From: Pohlia nutans | Lineage: Eukaryota; Streptophyta; Bryopsida; Bryales; Mniaceae | NCBI GenBank assembly: GCA_022496805.1 | Contig: CM040094.1 | Location: 12,361,501 to 12,425,500, forward strand | DNA: 64,000 nt | Direction: 5' to 3' | Part shown: in pieces, positions 54,547-64,000 of the stretch | Position numbering within the stretch: position 1 is the first letter of the stretch | Layout: each line of letters starts with the position of its first letter | Position numbers and translations under genes: made by a program | The notes under the pieces: generated by a model | What the model saw: only the letters and a program-made list of their open reading frames with translations | The model's database searches: none | Told to the model about the DNA's origin: nothing

Positions 54547-57500
54547 ATGGCTGGCCAAGGTTTCTTCGCGGATATTATCGACGGCGATGTTTTCAAGTAC
54601 TACGCTGATGGAGAATGGAAAGTTTCCTCCTCCGGGAAGTCTGTGGGTATCACTAACCCTTCCACTTTGAAGACCCAGTACAAAGTTTCAGGTAACTTAC
54701 AGTCTCACATCCAACCTATTTTATTTTTCTTAAGCGTAATCAAACTGTATCGATCTCGTTCTAACGTCCTCGCATTGTGTTAGTGAATTAGGAACAGTGT
54801 GTTGTCTGTAGAACCATTGATTGTTTTTAGTAATGATCTGCTTTGTAAGTAGCAGCGTAGAGTGATGACATGTTCTATGGATGGAATGTACCAGAGGTGT
54901 ACATTTCACCTGATCAGTACTCGTCCCTCTGGAACAGTGATCTCAGAACCACTTTATGACATTTAGCACAGGGATGCTACCTCCCACATAAATGGTAGAT
55001 ACTTTTGCTACCTTGTGAATGTACTACTCACGATACCTCTATAGTATCCGGCAATACCCTTGATATACTAAGGTGATACCATGATGATATCCGCGGATAT
55101 CATCTCATACATATTTATAACATGATGAGCATTCTCACTATATTGCCAAAAAAAATTCATTTTCTTCTTTGTATGTTTAGCAGCCCCATTTTTTGGGTAG
55201 AAATCCAGCTAATTTTAGCCAGTTTTGATTTTGATTACATGTTGCAGAGTGCCTGAGTTTTAGTACGAGCTAATGTTTTTTTTTGTTTTTTGGGTTTTGG
55301 CAGCTTGCACTCAGGAGGAGGTGAACAAGGCTGTTGAAAGTGCGCATGCTGCTCAGAAGTTGTGGGCGAAGACACCGTTGTGGAAGAGGGCTGGAGCGCT
55401 CCACAAGTTTGCTGCGATTCTGAAAGAGCAGAAACTGCCCATCGCAGAGGCTCTTGTGAAGGAGATTGCCAAGCCGCAGAAGGATGCCGTCACGGAGGTC
55501 GTGAGATCTGGTGATCTGATCTCCTACTCCGCCGAGGAAGGCATTCGAATCTTGGCCGAGGGCAAGTTTTTGATGTCTGACAGCTTCCCAGGCAATGGCA
55601 GGAATAAATACTGCCTTGCATCAAAGGTATGCATACACGGGGCTCTAGTTTCAACCTTTGACTACATATTATACACTCTGTAGACTGCATACCTTGCAAA
55701 ATTAATTAAAAGTTATTAATAATAAATATGATGAATCCAACCATACAGATGTTATCTTCACATTGACATCTATAACTTTGCTTTGTACATCCACTTCATT
55801 CTTGTTTTTTATCAAACATTTTATAATGAGTCTTTGAAAACAATGTTGAATCAAGAAGTTAAAGGGTTAAGCTTGATATAACAAAGAAATCTTACATTTT
55901 GGTTAGGTGAAAATCATTGCTATATATCTTGTTTTGTTCAATTTTGACTTTACGTGGCTGGCTAAATTTTTCGAGACAATGAGGTTTCAAGTTACTTCTT
56001 TGAGGCGGATTCGATACTAATGCATCATAAGGTGTCATGAATGCTACTGATTATTTTACCATTTTAGAGGTTTCCGTAATGTCACCTTCAGTTTGAAGAA
56101 TCTACTATGAATTTTGCTTTAATACATTCCTATTTGTTCACTCCAAATAGTTAAAAGGTATGAAAAAGCTTGGTGGTCTATCATTATTAGGTGTGTAAGA
56201 GCTTGGTGTTCTTCAAACTGATGAAAAACTTTTTGAGCTCTTGTTTTGATGCCCAAAAAAGGTTTCTATGAGTTTGAAGACCACCAAGCTCTTACACACC
56301 TAATAATGATAAAGCACCAAGATCTTCTCTGACCTTTTAACTATTTGAAGTGAACAATAAGAATATATTAAAGCAAAATTCATAGCAGATTCTTCAAACT
56401 TAAGGTGACTTTACGGATAACTCTTTTATCTCACCCATAGTGGCACACGATGTTGGTTCAATTTGTCTCGTTATTTTTGGCCTGTGCACATTTTTGACGT
56501 GTGGTACAACAACGTGCAGATTCCTCTTGGCGTGGTCCTTGCCATTCCCCCGTTCAACTACCCTGTAAATCTGGCCGTGTCCAAGATTGCTCCAGCTCTT
56601 ATCGCAGGAAACGCACTCATTTTAAAGCCTCCAACTCAGGTATGTTTCACAATCAGAACTCTTTTATATCACACCTTTGGTAACCAACGTAGAACTTGAC
56701 AAGTGTCCAATCACATGGGTACACTATAGCAAATATTTTCAATGCGATATTGGAGGGTGTGATAATAACGAGTCAAGAGAGTATGTATGTTATATGCTAT
56801 TCATCTCAACTGTTGAATTATTCCACAAGCCTGACAGCTTTCCGGTGTTGCAGGGTGCTGTGTCATGCTTGCATATGGTGCACTGCCTTCACATGGCAGG
56901 GTTTCCCAAGGGGTTGGTTGCAGCAATTACTGGGAAGGGTTCTGAGATTGGAGACCTGATGACCATGCACCCAGGCATCAATTGCATAAGGTAAACGAGC
57001 CACACTAGTAAGGTTCACAGTAAGGTCGAGGCACCTAAAACCGATCGTTAAGACATGCACTATACTTGGGATAGATGAATTGATATTTTGAGTATTTTTC
57101 TCTTTTAGCAATAAAAAATTAAGAAGTTTTCATATGTAATTTAATTTTTTTGATAATTATTTGAATAAGTACAAATTTTCAAAGTGGAAGTTGTAGGTTT
57201 ACCAAAACCCGATCATATGCTCTAATGTACAAATGAGGTACATCTTCCCTTTTAAAATCTAGAAATTAGGCAAGAATCTAGGGTGGTTGGTTTTTTCACA
57301 TGGTCGGGAATGGGTGTCTCAACCTTAGTAGTATTTTGTTCATTTGTGGTCACTACAACTCAATAACATGGTTGCATGTAATCGTGAGCAGCTTTACAGG
57401 AGGTGATACTGGCATTGCAATCTCAAAGAAAGCTGGTATGATTCCACTTCAGATGGAGCTTGGAGGCAAGGATTGTTGTCTTGTACTTGAAGACGCCGAT

Positions 57501-60500
57501 CTCGAACTTGCTGCCAACAACGTCATCAAGGGTGGATACTCATACAGGTTTGCATCTAATATCATATTGTTGCAATGAAACAGCAGATGAATGCGCAAGA
57601 ATTGCATTCGCGTTTGGGAACGTGGGAATCAATTGGGAACATAAAAGGAACGTGATGCCAACATTAGGGGAACTGATGGTAACCTTTGGAGAACAGAATG
57701 GAACTACGGAGAACAGTCTGGGAACATGTTGAAAATCTTGGATGAAAGGTATTGATGTAAAATTTGAATGATTCCGTGACATGGTAGTGTGACGGATATC
57801 AGGCAGGGTAGTGACATGGAATTGTGACCCTGTATTTAATACAATGGATAGTTCCAAAATGAATACATTAACCCCTAAAGGACCAAGGATTCATTGTTTA
57901 AAAATGACCATATTGTGAAAATTATAATTTGAATGGGACCAAATTTTATATCACTGGAATTAGTGAAGAATATTACATCTGTTGAATTGAAAATAAAATA
58001 AAAATCAACAAAAAAATAATCTACATAAAACCTACTCAAAATCACTGAAAACAATAGGAGCCACTTGGTGGCTTTATGGTCCTTTAGGGGTTAAACCCAC
58101 ACCCAGATCTGCTCTTCGGTTTAGGGGCATCCATGATGCAGAAATTGATAACTCGGTTGATGCCCACTGTTGTGAAATTACTGCGGGCCACGTTAATTTT
58201 GAGGAAGCTTTTTACAATCTCAGAAGCTTCATGTTGTGAAATGAACTTCAGGTTTCAGAGATGTTTCACCCCCACAGTATAATTCTTCCGCTACAGTTGT
58301 CCCTCTTTCTATTATGACATATTTGGGAAGCACTACTTTCAAGGTGGCAGGCATGGATTTGTCACAGAAATTACTTTCTTGAAACAGTAATATCGTCATA
58401 ATATTGTGGAGTGTCATTGTATGGAGGGTAGACTATACGGTAATTGCATGGAAAGGTGTAGTGGATCAGAACACTACTATAAAATCCGACTGTTCTGTTG
58501 ATTGGGTCGCGTTGGTCAAGGACAATGTTTTATTGATTTGGACAGAAATCTGTTGATTTGGACAAATACGCGACCGAATCAACAGAAAAGTGTCTCTGAT
58601 CAATGCAACTGAATCAGCAGAACAATTGGATTTTCTAGTAGTGGAAATCGTCTCTGTTCATGCTGCTGATGTCTTGGTATTTCATGGAACTCCAGTGGAC
58701 AGCGATGCACAGCAGTCAAGGTGATCTGTGTAATGGAGTCAGTTGCTGAGGAGCTAGTGACCAAGATTGTTGAGAAGATGACGAAATTGAAAGTGGGAAT
58801 GCCTGAAGATAACTGTGATATCACTCCAGTCGTGAGTGCGTCATCAGCCAACTTCATCCAGGGTCTTGTGGAGGATGCGCAGGCCAAAGGTGCTAAGTTC
58901 CATCAGGTATGCTATTTCCTCACATGGTCTGTGTTTCTGACCATCAAAATTTCTGGTGTTAATAGAGTTATCTGTAAACTAAAGGGTTGAGTGGGCCTTA
59001 GTTTGATTAAAACTTGGAGAAACGAAAACTATTGAGAGAAGTTCTAGGAAATCAAAGGAATGGGTGAGTGAGGACGGTCTAGCTATATATAGCAATAATC
59101 TATTGCTAGAAAAGGGGCTAGCAATCACCTTCTTCATGCGTGAAGGTGAATAATAGAAACTTGGGTGAGAAGTTTTTTAGCACCGATTTTGTTGCTTTCA
59201 AAGCTTGCATCCACAATATTTTTTTTTTGTGCCCGACATGTTCTTTTTTGAGAATTATTGTCACTATTCACTCAAACTATGGTCCACTTACCCACTTTTG
59301 AGGGACTTTCCGGATAACTCTAATATATGCTATCTTATGAGCTAGAGTGTTGGACCTCGAGTACTCTTTTAAATTCTTTTAAGGACCAAGGATTCATGGT
59401 GTCAAAATCACAAATTCAATTGTTCATGTTGTGAAAAAATACAATTCAGATGATTCCAAATTTAATATTATTGGAATCAGTGAACAACACTGCATGTGTT
59501 GATCAACAACAAATAGATTTGAACTGCAAATAAATACATGTGGCTGAATTTGGACTTCGAATTAGGGGTTAAGAAGGTAGCTCGTAATACTAGAATACTT
59601 TTTTATCTCAATAGGATAGAACCATTGAGCTGATCCCTCACTTGTTACTTCGCAGGAGTGGAAGAGAGAAGGGAACTTGATCTGGCCTGTTCTTATTGAT
59701 CACGTGACTCCTGACATGAGAATTGCGTGGGAGGAGCCCTTTGGACCCGTGATCCCTGTCATCCGAATCAAGACTGTGGAGGAGGGCATTTCTCACTGCA
59801 ATGCCAACAACTTCGCACTTCAGGTGCGATATTTCTTCTACTCTTCCCGAAACTTCAGATGCTCAGAGAAATCTATGTATATTCTTCATCTTGTTTTTTA
59901 TCCAAGTGTTAGCTGGAGATCTTACAGACGTTCCTCCAATGTGGGATTTGGATTGCAGGGATGCGTCTTCACCAAAGACATCAACAAGGCCATTTTGATA
60001 AGCGATGCTATGGAATCTGGAACCATTCAAATCAACGCAGCACCTGCCAGAGGACCTGATCACTTCCCCTTCCAGGTCTGTACACATTACAGTCCACCCT
60101 CTATAAATGTTAGGCTCTGGAGGAAAATTTTCCTAACATTTATAGTGAGGTAACATTGTAACAGTTATAAAGGGAGCTTGTTGAATGCTTAACAAATATG
60201 GATTCATACGAATATAAATTCATACGGTACCCTTCACAATATAGTCCAGATGAATAATTTGATCACAATAATGGATGTCATCACACAATATTGGATGTAT
60301 TTTGTAGGTTAACATTTATAAGTGGCAAATTAACAAAGGGGGGAGTAAATTATTATTAACAGTTAACATAGTTAACATTCTTCTGGTTAGCAATATGAGG
60401 GGAGTACGATTTTGTTTACAAATATAATGAGTTAATGTTTATAAGTGGAACATTTATCGAGGGTGGATTGTATGGCTTATGAGTTTTGATTGGAGAATCT

Positions 60501-60934
60501 TTATGGTTTAATTATTCAAGATACTCTCTCAGCTTGATTATGATGCGTTATTCATTTCAATTCATATTGAGGAAATCCCAAACATTTTGTGTTTTACACG
60601 GTCCTCTCTAATTGCACACATTTCCAGTGTATCGTGAGAAATCTCTTACGTTGTGTTTACATGTAACTGCACAACTTCCACATGTCCAGTTGTGAACACA
60701 TATGACAGGAGCCCTCTTGTACCCCTCGGGCAGTGCAATTAGAGAGGGTTAGGGTTAATTAAAAATGAGTTGGTCATAAACAAAATTGCTTTGAATCTAA
60801 TGCACCTTGTTCTCTATCAGGGCTTGCGAGACAGCGGCATTGGTTCGCAAGGAATTACCAACAGTATCCTGATGATGACGAAGACCAAGAGCACGGTGAT
60901 CAACCTGCCAACGGAATCGTACACGATGGGTTAA
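54547..60934 (+). CDS. GAPN: NADP-dependent non-phosphorylating glyceraldehyde-3-phosphate dehydrogenase
   Basis: Nine exons (54547-54691, 55304-55626, 56520-56639, 56854-56990, 57392-57547, 58696-58906, 59656-59823, 59959-60075, 60821-60934) join in phase to 496 residues, the usual plant GAPN length. It is an aldehyde dehydrogenase (ALDH11) that oxidises glyceraldehyde 3-phosphate to 3-phosphoglycerate in the cytosol while making NADPH. The active-site set is complete: Asn169 in PPFNYPVN, Glu264 in LQMELGGKD, and the nucleophile Cys298 in GQRCTA. The C-terminus ends TKSTVINLP...YTMG as in plant enzymes. The codon for the Ser before GQRC is split across the exon 5/6 junction. Introns carry a hAT-like relic, a foldback element, a TTAA element, a CACTA MITE, a family N MITE and a pogo-like MITE, yet all coding exons are clean. 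Confidence 0.98.
54935..55235 (+). mobile_element. hAT-type MITE, right end decayed
   Basis: It starts CAGTGATCTCAGAACC and follows 7197-7500 to AGCCAGTTTTGAT, where the final GATCACTG has been lost. It is in GAPN intron 1. Confidence 0.75.
56066..56424. mobile_element. Foldback element, family M
   Basis: The arms run from AGAGGTTTCCGTAATGTCACC to GGTGACTTTACGGATAACTCT and remain complementary nearly to the centre (about 56245). It is in GAPN intron 2, about 95 bp before exon 3. Confidence 0.8.
57868..58094 (+). mobile_element. TTAA element, family A
   Basis: It is 227 bp, from TTAACCCCTAAAGGACCAAG to GGTCCTTTAGGGGTTAA. It is in GAPN intron 5. Confidence 0.9.
58298..58437 (+). repeat. Dispersed 130-bp repeat, copy 2
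   Basis: Partner of 42572-42700 (TTGTCCCTCTTTCTATTATG, TTTGGGAAGC, GGCATGGATT, TGTATGGAGGGTA). It is in GAPN intron 5. Confidence 0.7.
58472..58643. mobile_element. CACTA-type MITE
   Basis: It is 172 bp with ends CACTACTATAAAATCC and GGATTTTCTAGTAGTG. The flanks GAA (58469-58471) and GAA (58644-58646) are a perfect 3-bp target duplication. It ends 52 bp before the GAPN exon that carries the catalytic Cys. Confidence 0.85.
58963..59322. mobile_element. TA-flanked MITE, family N
   Basis: The ends are TAGAGTTATCTGTAAAC and TTTCCGGATAACTCTA. The interior includes CTTTCAAAGCTTGCATCCAC, similar to 7942-8312. It is in GAPN intron 6. Confidence 0.7.
59379..59572. mobile_element. Degraded TTAA element, family A'
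   Basis: It runs from TTAAGGACCAAGGATTCATG to CGAATTAGGGGTTAA. It is in GAPN intron 6, 83 bp before exon 7. Confidence 0.65.
60088..60472. mobile_element. Pogo-like TA-flanked MITE
   Basis: TACAGTCCACCCTC at the left and GAGGGTGGATTGTA at the right are inverted, with TA at both edges and internal ATAAATGTTA / TAATGTTTATA pairing. CAGTCCACCCTC resembles pogo/Tigger termini. It starts 12 bp after the exon 8 donor in GAPN intron 8. Confidence 0.7.
60602..60749. repeat. Small inverted-repeat element
   Basis: CCTCTCTAATTGCAC and GTGCAATTAGAGAGG are perfect complements 148 bp apart. It is in GAPN intron 8; a related piece is at 45371-45487. Confidence 0.7.
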
Positions 60935-61540
60935 ACATTTTTCCAGCAGGGACAAGGCCTAGTATTGTCTTTCCATCACTTAGAATGTAAAGGCATGTAA
61001 GTAGAAAGCCGTTTCATTGTTTGTAAATGGGGCAGTGGGAGGAGAGATTTTATGGTCAGAATTTGGTGATTAGCTCAATGTTGACCAGTAGATGGAACTT
61101 GCACAGCGACAATTTATGTATGTACGCCGTTGTAATAGAATCTTTACTGTAGTACTAACTACCACGTTGTCCCATTCCTGTTCTTCATTGGTGTAAATTG
61201 CGTCTTGAATGTCAACTCCAGATCATGATTCATTGGTCTGACTTTGATGTCTGGATAGAGTTGACACTGGGGTCAGACAATGTCAACGCTGTCTTGTTAG
61301 TTTGAACTTTGAAAGCTTCTGGCTCATGCAACCAGTCACCTCAAACAAGTATGAGGGAGCCTCTCTCCGTGTCTGATTTTCTGCTATTTAACAGACAGGC
61401 TTTTATAACAGTTGTTATAAGAGCACTACCAAAAAGTACGGTAAAAACGAGATCAATAGTGGCAGGCTGTTGTGGCTCTCTCAAAAATCAGGGGAAAAGG
61501 TTTTATAAGAATCTTAGTTGCATCTCATTCTCTTCTACTG
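60935..61540. other. 3' flank of GAPN
   Basis: Presumed 3' UTR and spacer. The 79-codon frame at 61309-61548 shows no known motif. Confidence 0.4.
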
Positions 61541-61865
61541 TAAGGTAGAAGCATCAAAACCTGATAGGGACCAATTCCAATCAACTATGCAAGCCTTTGT
61601 TTCAACTTTGTGAGTTCCCAATCAAATTATCACAATCATTAGTTGTAGCAGTTTGATGATTTATTATGAACATCAATAGTGGTCTCTGTAGATTAAGTTG
61701 AAAAATTCATAACAAAATCATACACAATGAGAAAATTAATTAAAAATTGGACTTGGTTAATTGGGCTTGAACCCAAAGTTTGCGTTGCAATTTTTTATCA
61801 TTGAAAATCATCGCTCTAACAAGGTTGATATCCTTAAATTGACAGGTATTGTGGCCTCTACCTTA
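61541..61865. mobile_element. TA-flanked element, family L
   Basis: It is bounded by TAAGGTAGA and TCTACCTTA. The interior matches 51065-51377. The terminal AGGT...ACCT fits the 4569/37889 group. Confidence 0.55.
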
Positions 61866-62276
61866 TTAGTTAGAAATTGCTGATATTTGTCCTTGTCTAT
61901 AATTGTTAAACGTATCAGAGATGGAATGGTTTAGAGAAAGGAGCCTTCAACAATGTTTTAACAAAACCATACAACGCAAACAATGCTAAAAGTCTGTGAT
62001 TTGTATTCCTGATTTGCGTTCATAAAAGTTATCGTACTACTGAAACAGGTTGTGAATAGCACACCTACTTATGCAATGGAAAAGTGACTCCTCTTTGCGT
62101 GAGTGTTACATTGTGTGGGTCATGGGAATGATGTGGGCACACATGGGGCATGCACAAAGACTTATCATAAAATTCTCACCTTCTACACGTGAGTAGGCAT
62201 CATTCAAATGCAGTGTCCACTTTTGTCAATAAAGCCAGCTAAACACTTCTATACACATGTAAGGTAGAATCAGCGT
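61866..62276. other. Intergenic stretch
   Basis: GTAAGGTAGAATCAGCG at about 62261 resembles the left end of family L. Otherwise nothing was identified. Confidence 0.4.
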
Positions 62277-62605
62277 TTAACCCCTAAACGTACCAACCCT
62301 TTGAACAGAAGTAGATGTCAGCCTTAAACATAGATATTAACATGGCTCAAATGTACATGAGGTGTACATGATAGGTCCATTGCAAGCATATAATCTACCC
62401 AACAAATTTGACATACTTGTATTTGGAGGCCTTTCCAATATTATTAACATCTCCCCATCACAAGAGGTTTACTTTAATTGGTAGAGAACATATGGGCTTG
62501 CAAAGATGACTTGAATGAAAGTCATTCTAGATTGTATGAGAAAGTTTCAATGCTTTGAATTTGTTTGTGATTCACTTTTTGAAACCTAAAACGTTTAGGG
62601 GTTAA
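62277..62605. mobile_element. TTAA element, family F
   Basis: It is 329 bp, from TTAACCCCTAAACGTACCAA to AACGTTTAGGGGTTAA. It has the same length as 40024-40352. Confidence 0.9.
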
Positions 62606-63690
62606 TTTTCTGGCAAAAGTTCGCCTAAATCTTACCTCAGTTTGGATGTGGTTACTTGTACATTAGAAAAGTGGACAAAAAAGTGGATGAAATTAATCTT
62701 CTCAAAAAAATATCACAATGGCCACTATTTAAATGAAAGTGTCTTATAATAGATGATTTTATGGATGGACATATTAATATGGATGATTCTATCTATAATT
62801 TCCTTACTTGACTACATTCCAAGGTACGAGTTGGTCTATCGACGGAAAACAAAAGAATAAACATTGGGTAGAATGTCTTGAAACATATAACTAAAGCATT
62901 CTAGCTTATTGCAGTAGGGGTAGAAGTTGAAGAGTATAATTCCTTCGTAGGAAACTAGAAATCATAATGAATGCAATTTTTCCATGATTTTATTTTTAAA
63001 ATAAAATTTCAAAATGAAAAGTTAGTCCTCACCGAAAACTGATAACTAGATTATCACAAATTTGATTGATTGTGAACAAGTAATTCCACAAACTAGCTCA
63101 AATTTTACAAATTTGATTGGTTGACACCCAAGTGGCATTGAGTTTGGTTTTTAACCATTATGGGTCAATCTACACATTAGTTTTGGGTATGTTAATTGTT
63201 TTAGGACACTCTACCTTATATAAATTAATTGAATTATTCAAGGCCATTCTATGTTAGAGCCTGATAATTGATCCGGTCCAAATTTTTATAAAATTTTCAG
63301 CTAATAGGCTCAAATTGGACAAATGAAGCAAAAGGGCTTTGCACCAAGGCCCGATCCAAATACTCTTCATCCTTTATGGCAGTTTACACGACACAAATTT
63401 CGCTCCAAAACTTTGGACCGGCCGAAGGAAATTGGGTTGAGGTTTTTCTTGACCCCAAGTCTACAGTTTGGCCCCAACCATCTCAAAAGCACTCTCAACA
63501 TTGGATCTCACATGTTTTTAACATTCATATGATCATTGAATGAATTTCTTGTCAATTAGATTTGTGACAACTATCTGGTCGAGTCGTAACGTAAAGTGGG
63601 CCTTAGTGCAAGAGCTTGAATAGTGCAAGATCCCTTCTACTAATTTGGATGACTCTGGTATAATTAATGTGAATTCTGGAGAAAAAGTGA
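62606..63690. other. Intergenic stretch
   Basis: It contains a terminus-like TTTTAGGACACTCTACCTTA (about 63201-63220) of the AGGTTG/CCTAAAACC group. The 69-codon frame at 63323-63532 lies in sequence that loosely resembles 30300-30450. Confidence 0.4.
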
Positions 63691-63699
63691 ATACAATTT

Positions 63700-63970
63700 A
63701 TGAAGAAATGAACTAATTTGGATGGAAATAATCTCCCGAAATAATAGTTTTTATAACATTAGGACAAAATTGTGGTCTTTGTCTTTGGAAAATTCTTTGG
63801 TGGATTTTACCTCAGAATGACATGATTTAAATTGACTTGCAAAGTAGACTTGATTTCCTATTTGAAATTATTTTTTGTTTTTTTATAAAAACATATTTTT
63901 CATCATGGGCAATTTGAAAAAAAGAAGAACAATGACCATTAAAATGGTTGTTTGGTCACTTAGGAGTTAA
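63700..63970 (-). mobile_element. Truncated TTAA element, family C
   Basis: Read on the minus strand it starts TTAACTCCTAAGTGACCAAA and follows family C through the TTTCCAA/AAGTCTACTTTGCAAGTCAA region. The other end was not found. It lies at the window edge. Confidence 0.6.
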
Positions 63971-64000
63971 AAGTGCGTTCATCCAAGGCATACGACTTTA

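Overview
The window looks like nuclear DNA of a green land plant. All six genes carry GT-AG introns. One encodes a plastid ribosomal protein with an N-terminal transit peptide, and one encodes the plant-type non-phosphorylating NADP-GAPDH at exactly 496 residues. AAACCCTA/TAGGGTTT telo-box motifs sit at two gene starts, and Stowaway-type ends and tRNA-derived SINEs lie between genes. The first gene resembles an animal/bacterial inward-rectifier K+ channel, which flowering plants do not normally carry, so a bryophyte or other seed-free lineage is my best guess (inference).

Genes, all on the + strand: (1) Kir-like channel, 5 exons, 212-2218; (2) THUMP/UPF0020-type RNA methyltransferase, 5 exons, 3344-10444; (3) chloroplast ribosomal protein L1, 7 exons, 18480-23196; (4) Fcf2-type pre-rRNA processing factor, 5 exons, 33181-36152; (5) a 197-residue protein I do not recognise, 2 exons, 41231-43082; (6) GAPN, 9 exons, 54547-60934. 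For every gene the exon phases fit and the summed coding length is a multiple of three. Genes 2, 3 and 4 all serve translation (RNA modification, plastid ribosome, ribosome assembly), but nothing indicates they are linked functionally; this is ordinary plant gene order.

Between and inside the genes the DNA is AT-rich and full of small transposons. The dominant class is bounded by TTAA and begins CCCCTAAA and ends TTTAGGGG, which is the target-site and terminus pattern of piggyBac. About 30 full or partial copies in at least nine sequence families are visible (called A, A', B, C, D, E, F, I, J and others below), often chained end to end through one shared TTAA. No transposase for them is in the window. 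Other elements show mariner/Stowaway/pogo (TA target), hAT (8-bp target), PIF/Harbinger (TAA target) and CACTA (3-bp target) signatures. There is also a solo LTR, a tRNA-derived SINE family with two copies, several tandem arrays, and a Tc1-like transposase relic inside a long inverted repeat. No rRNA gene, intact tRNA gene, CRISPR array or viral gene was seen.
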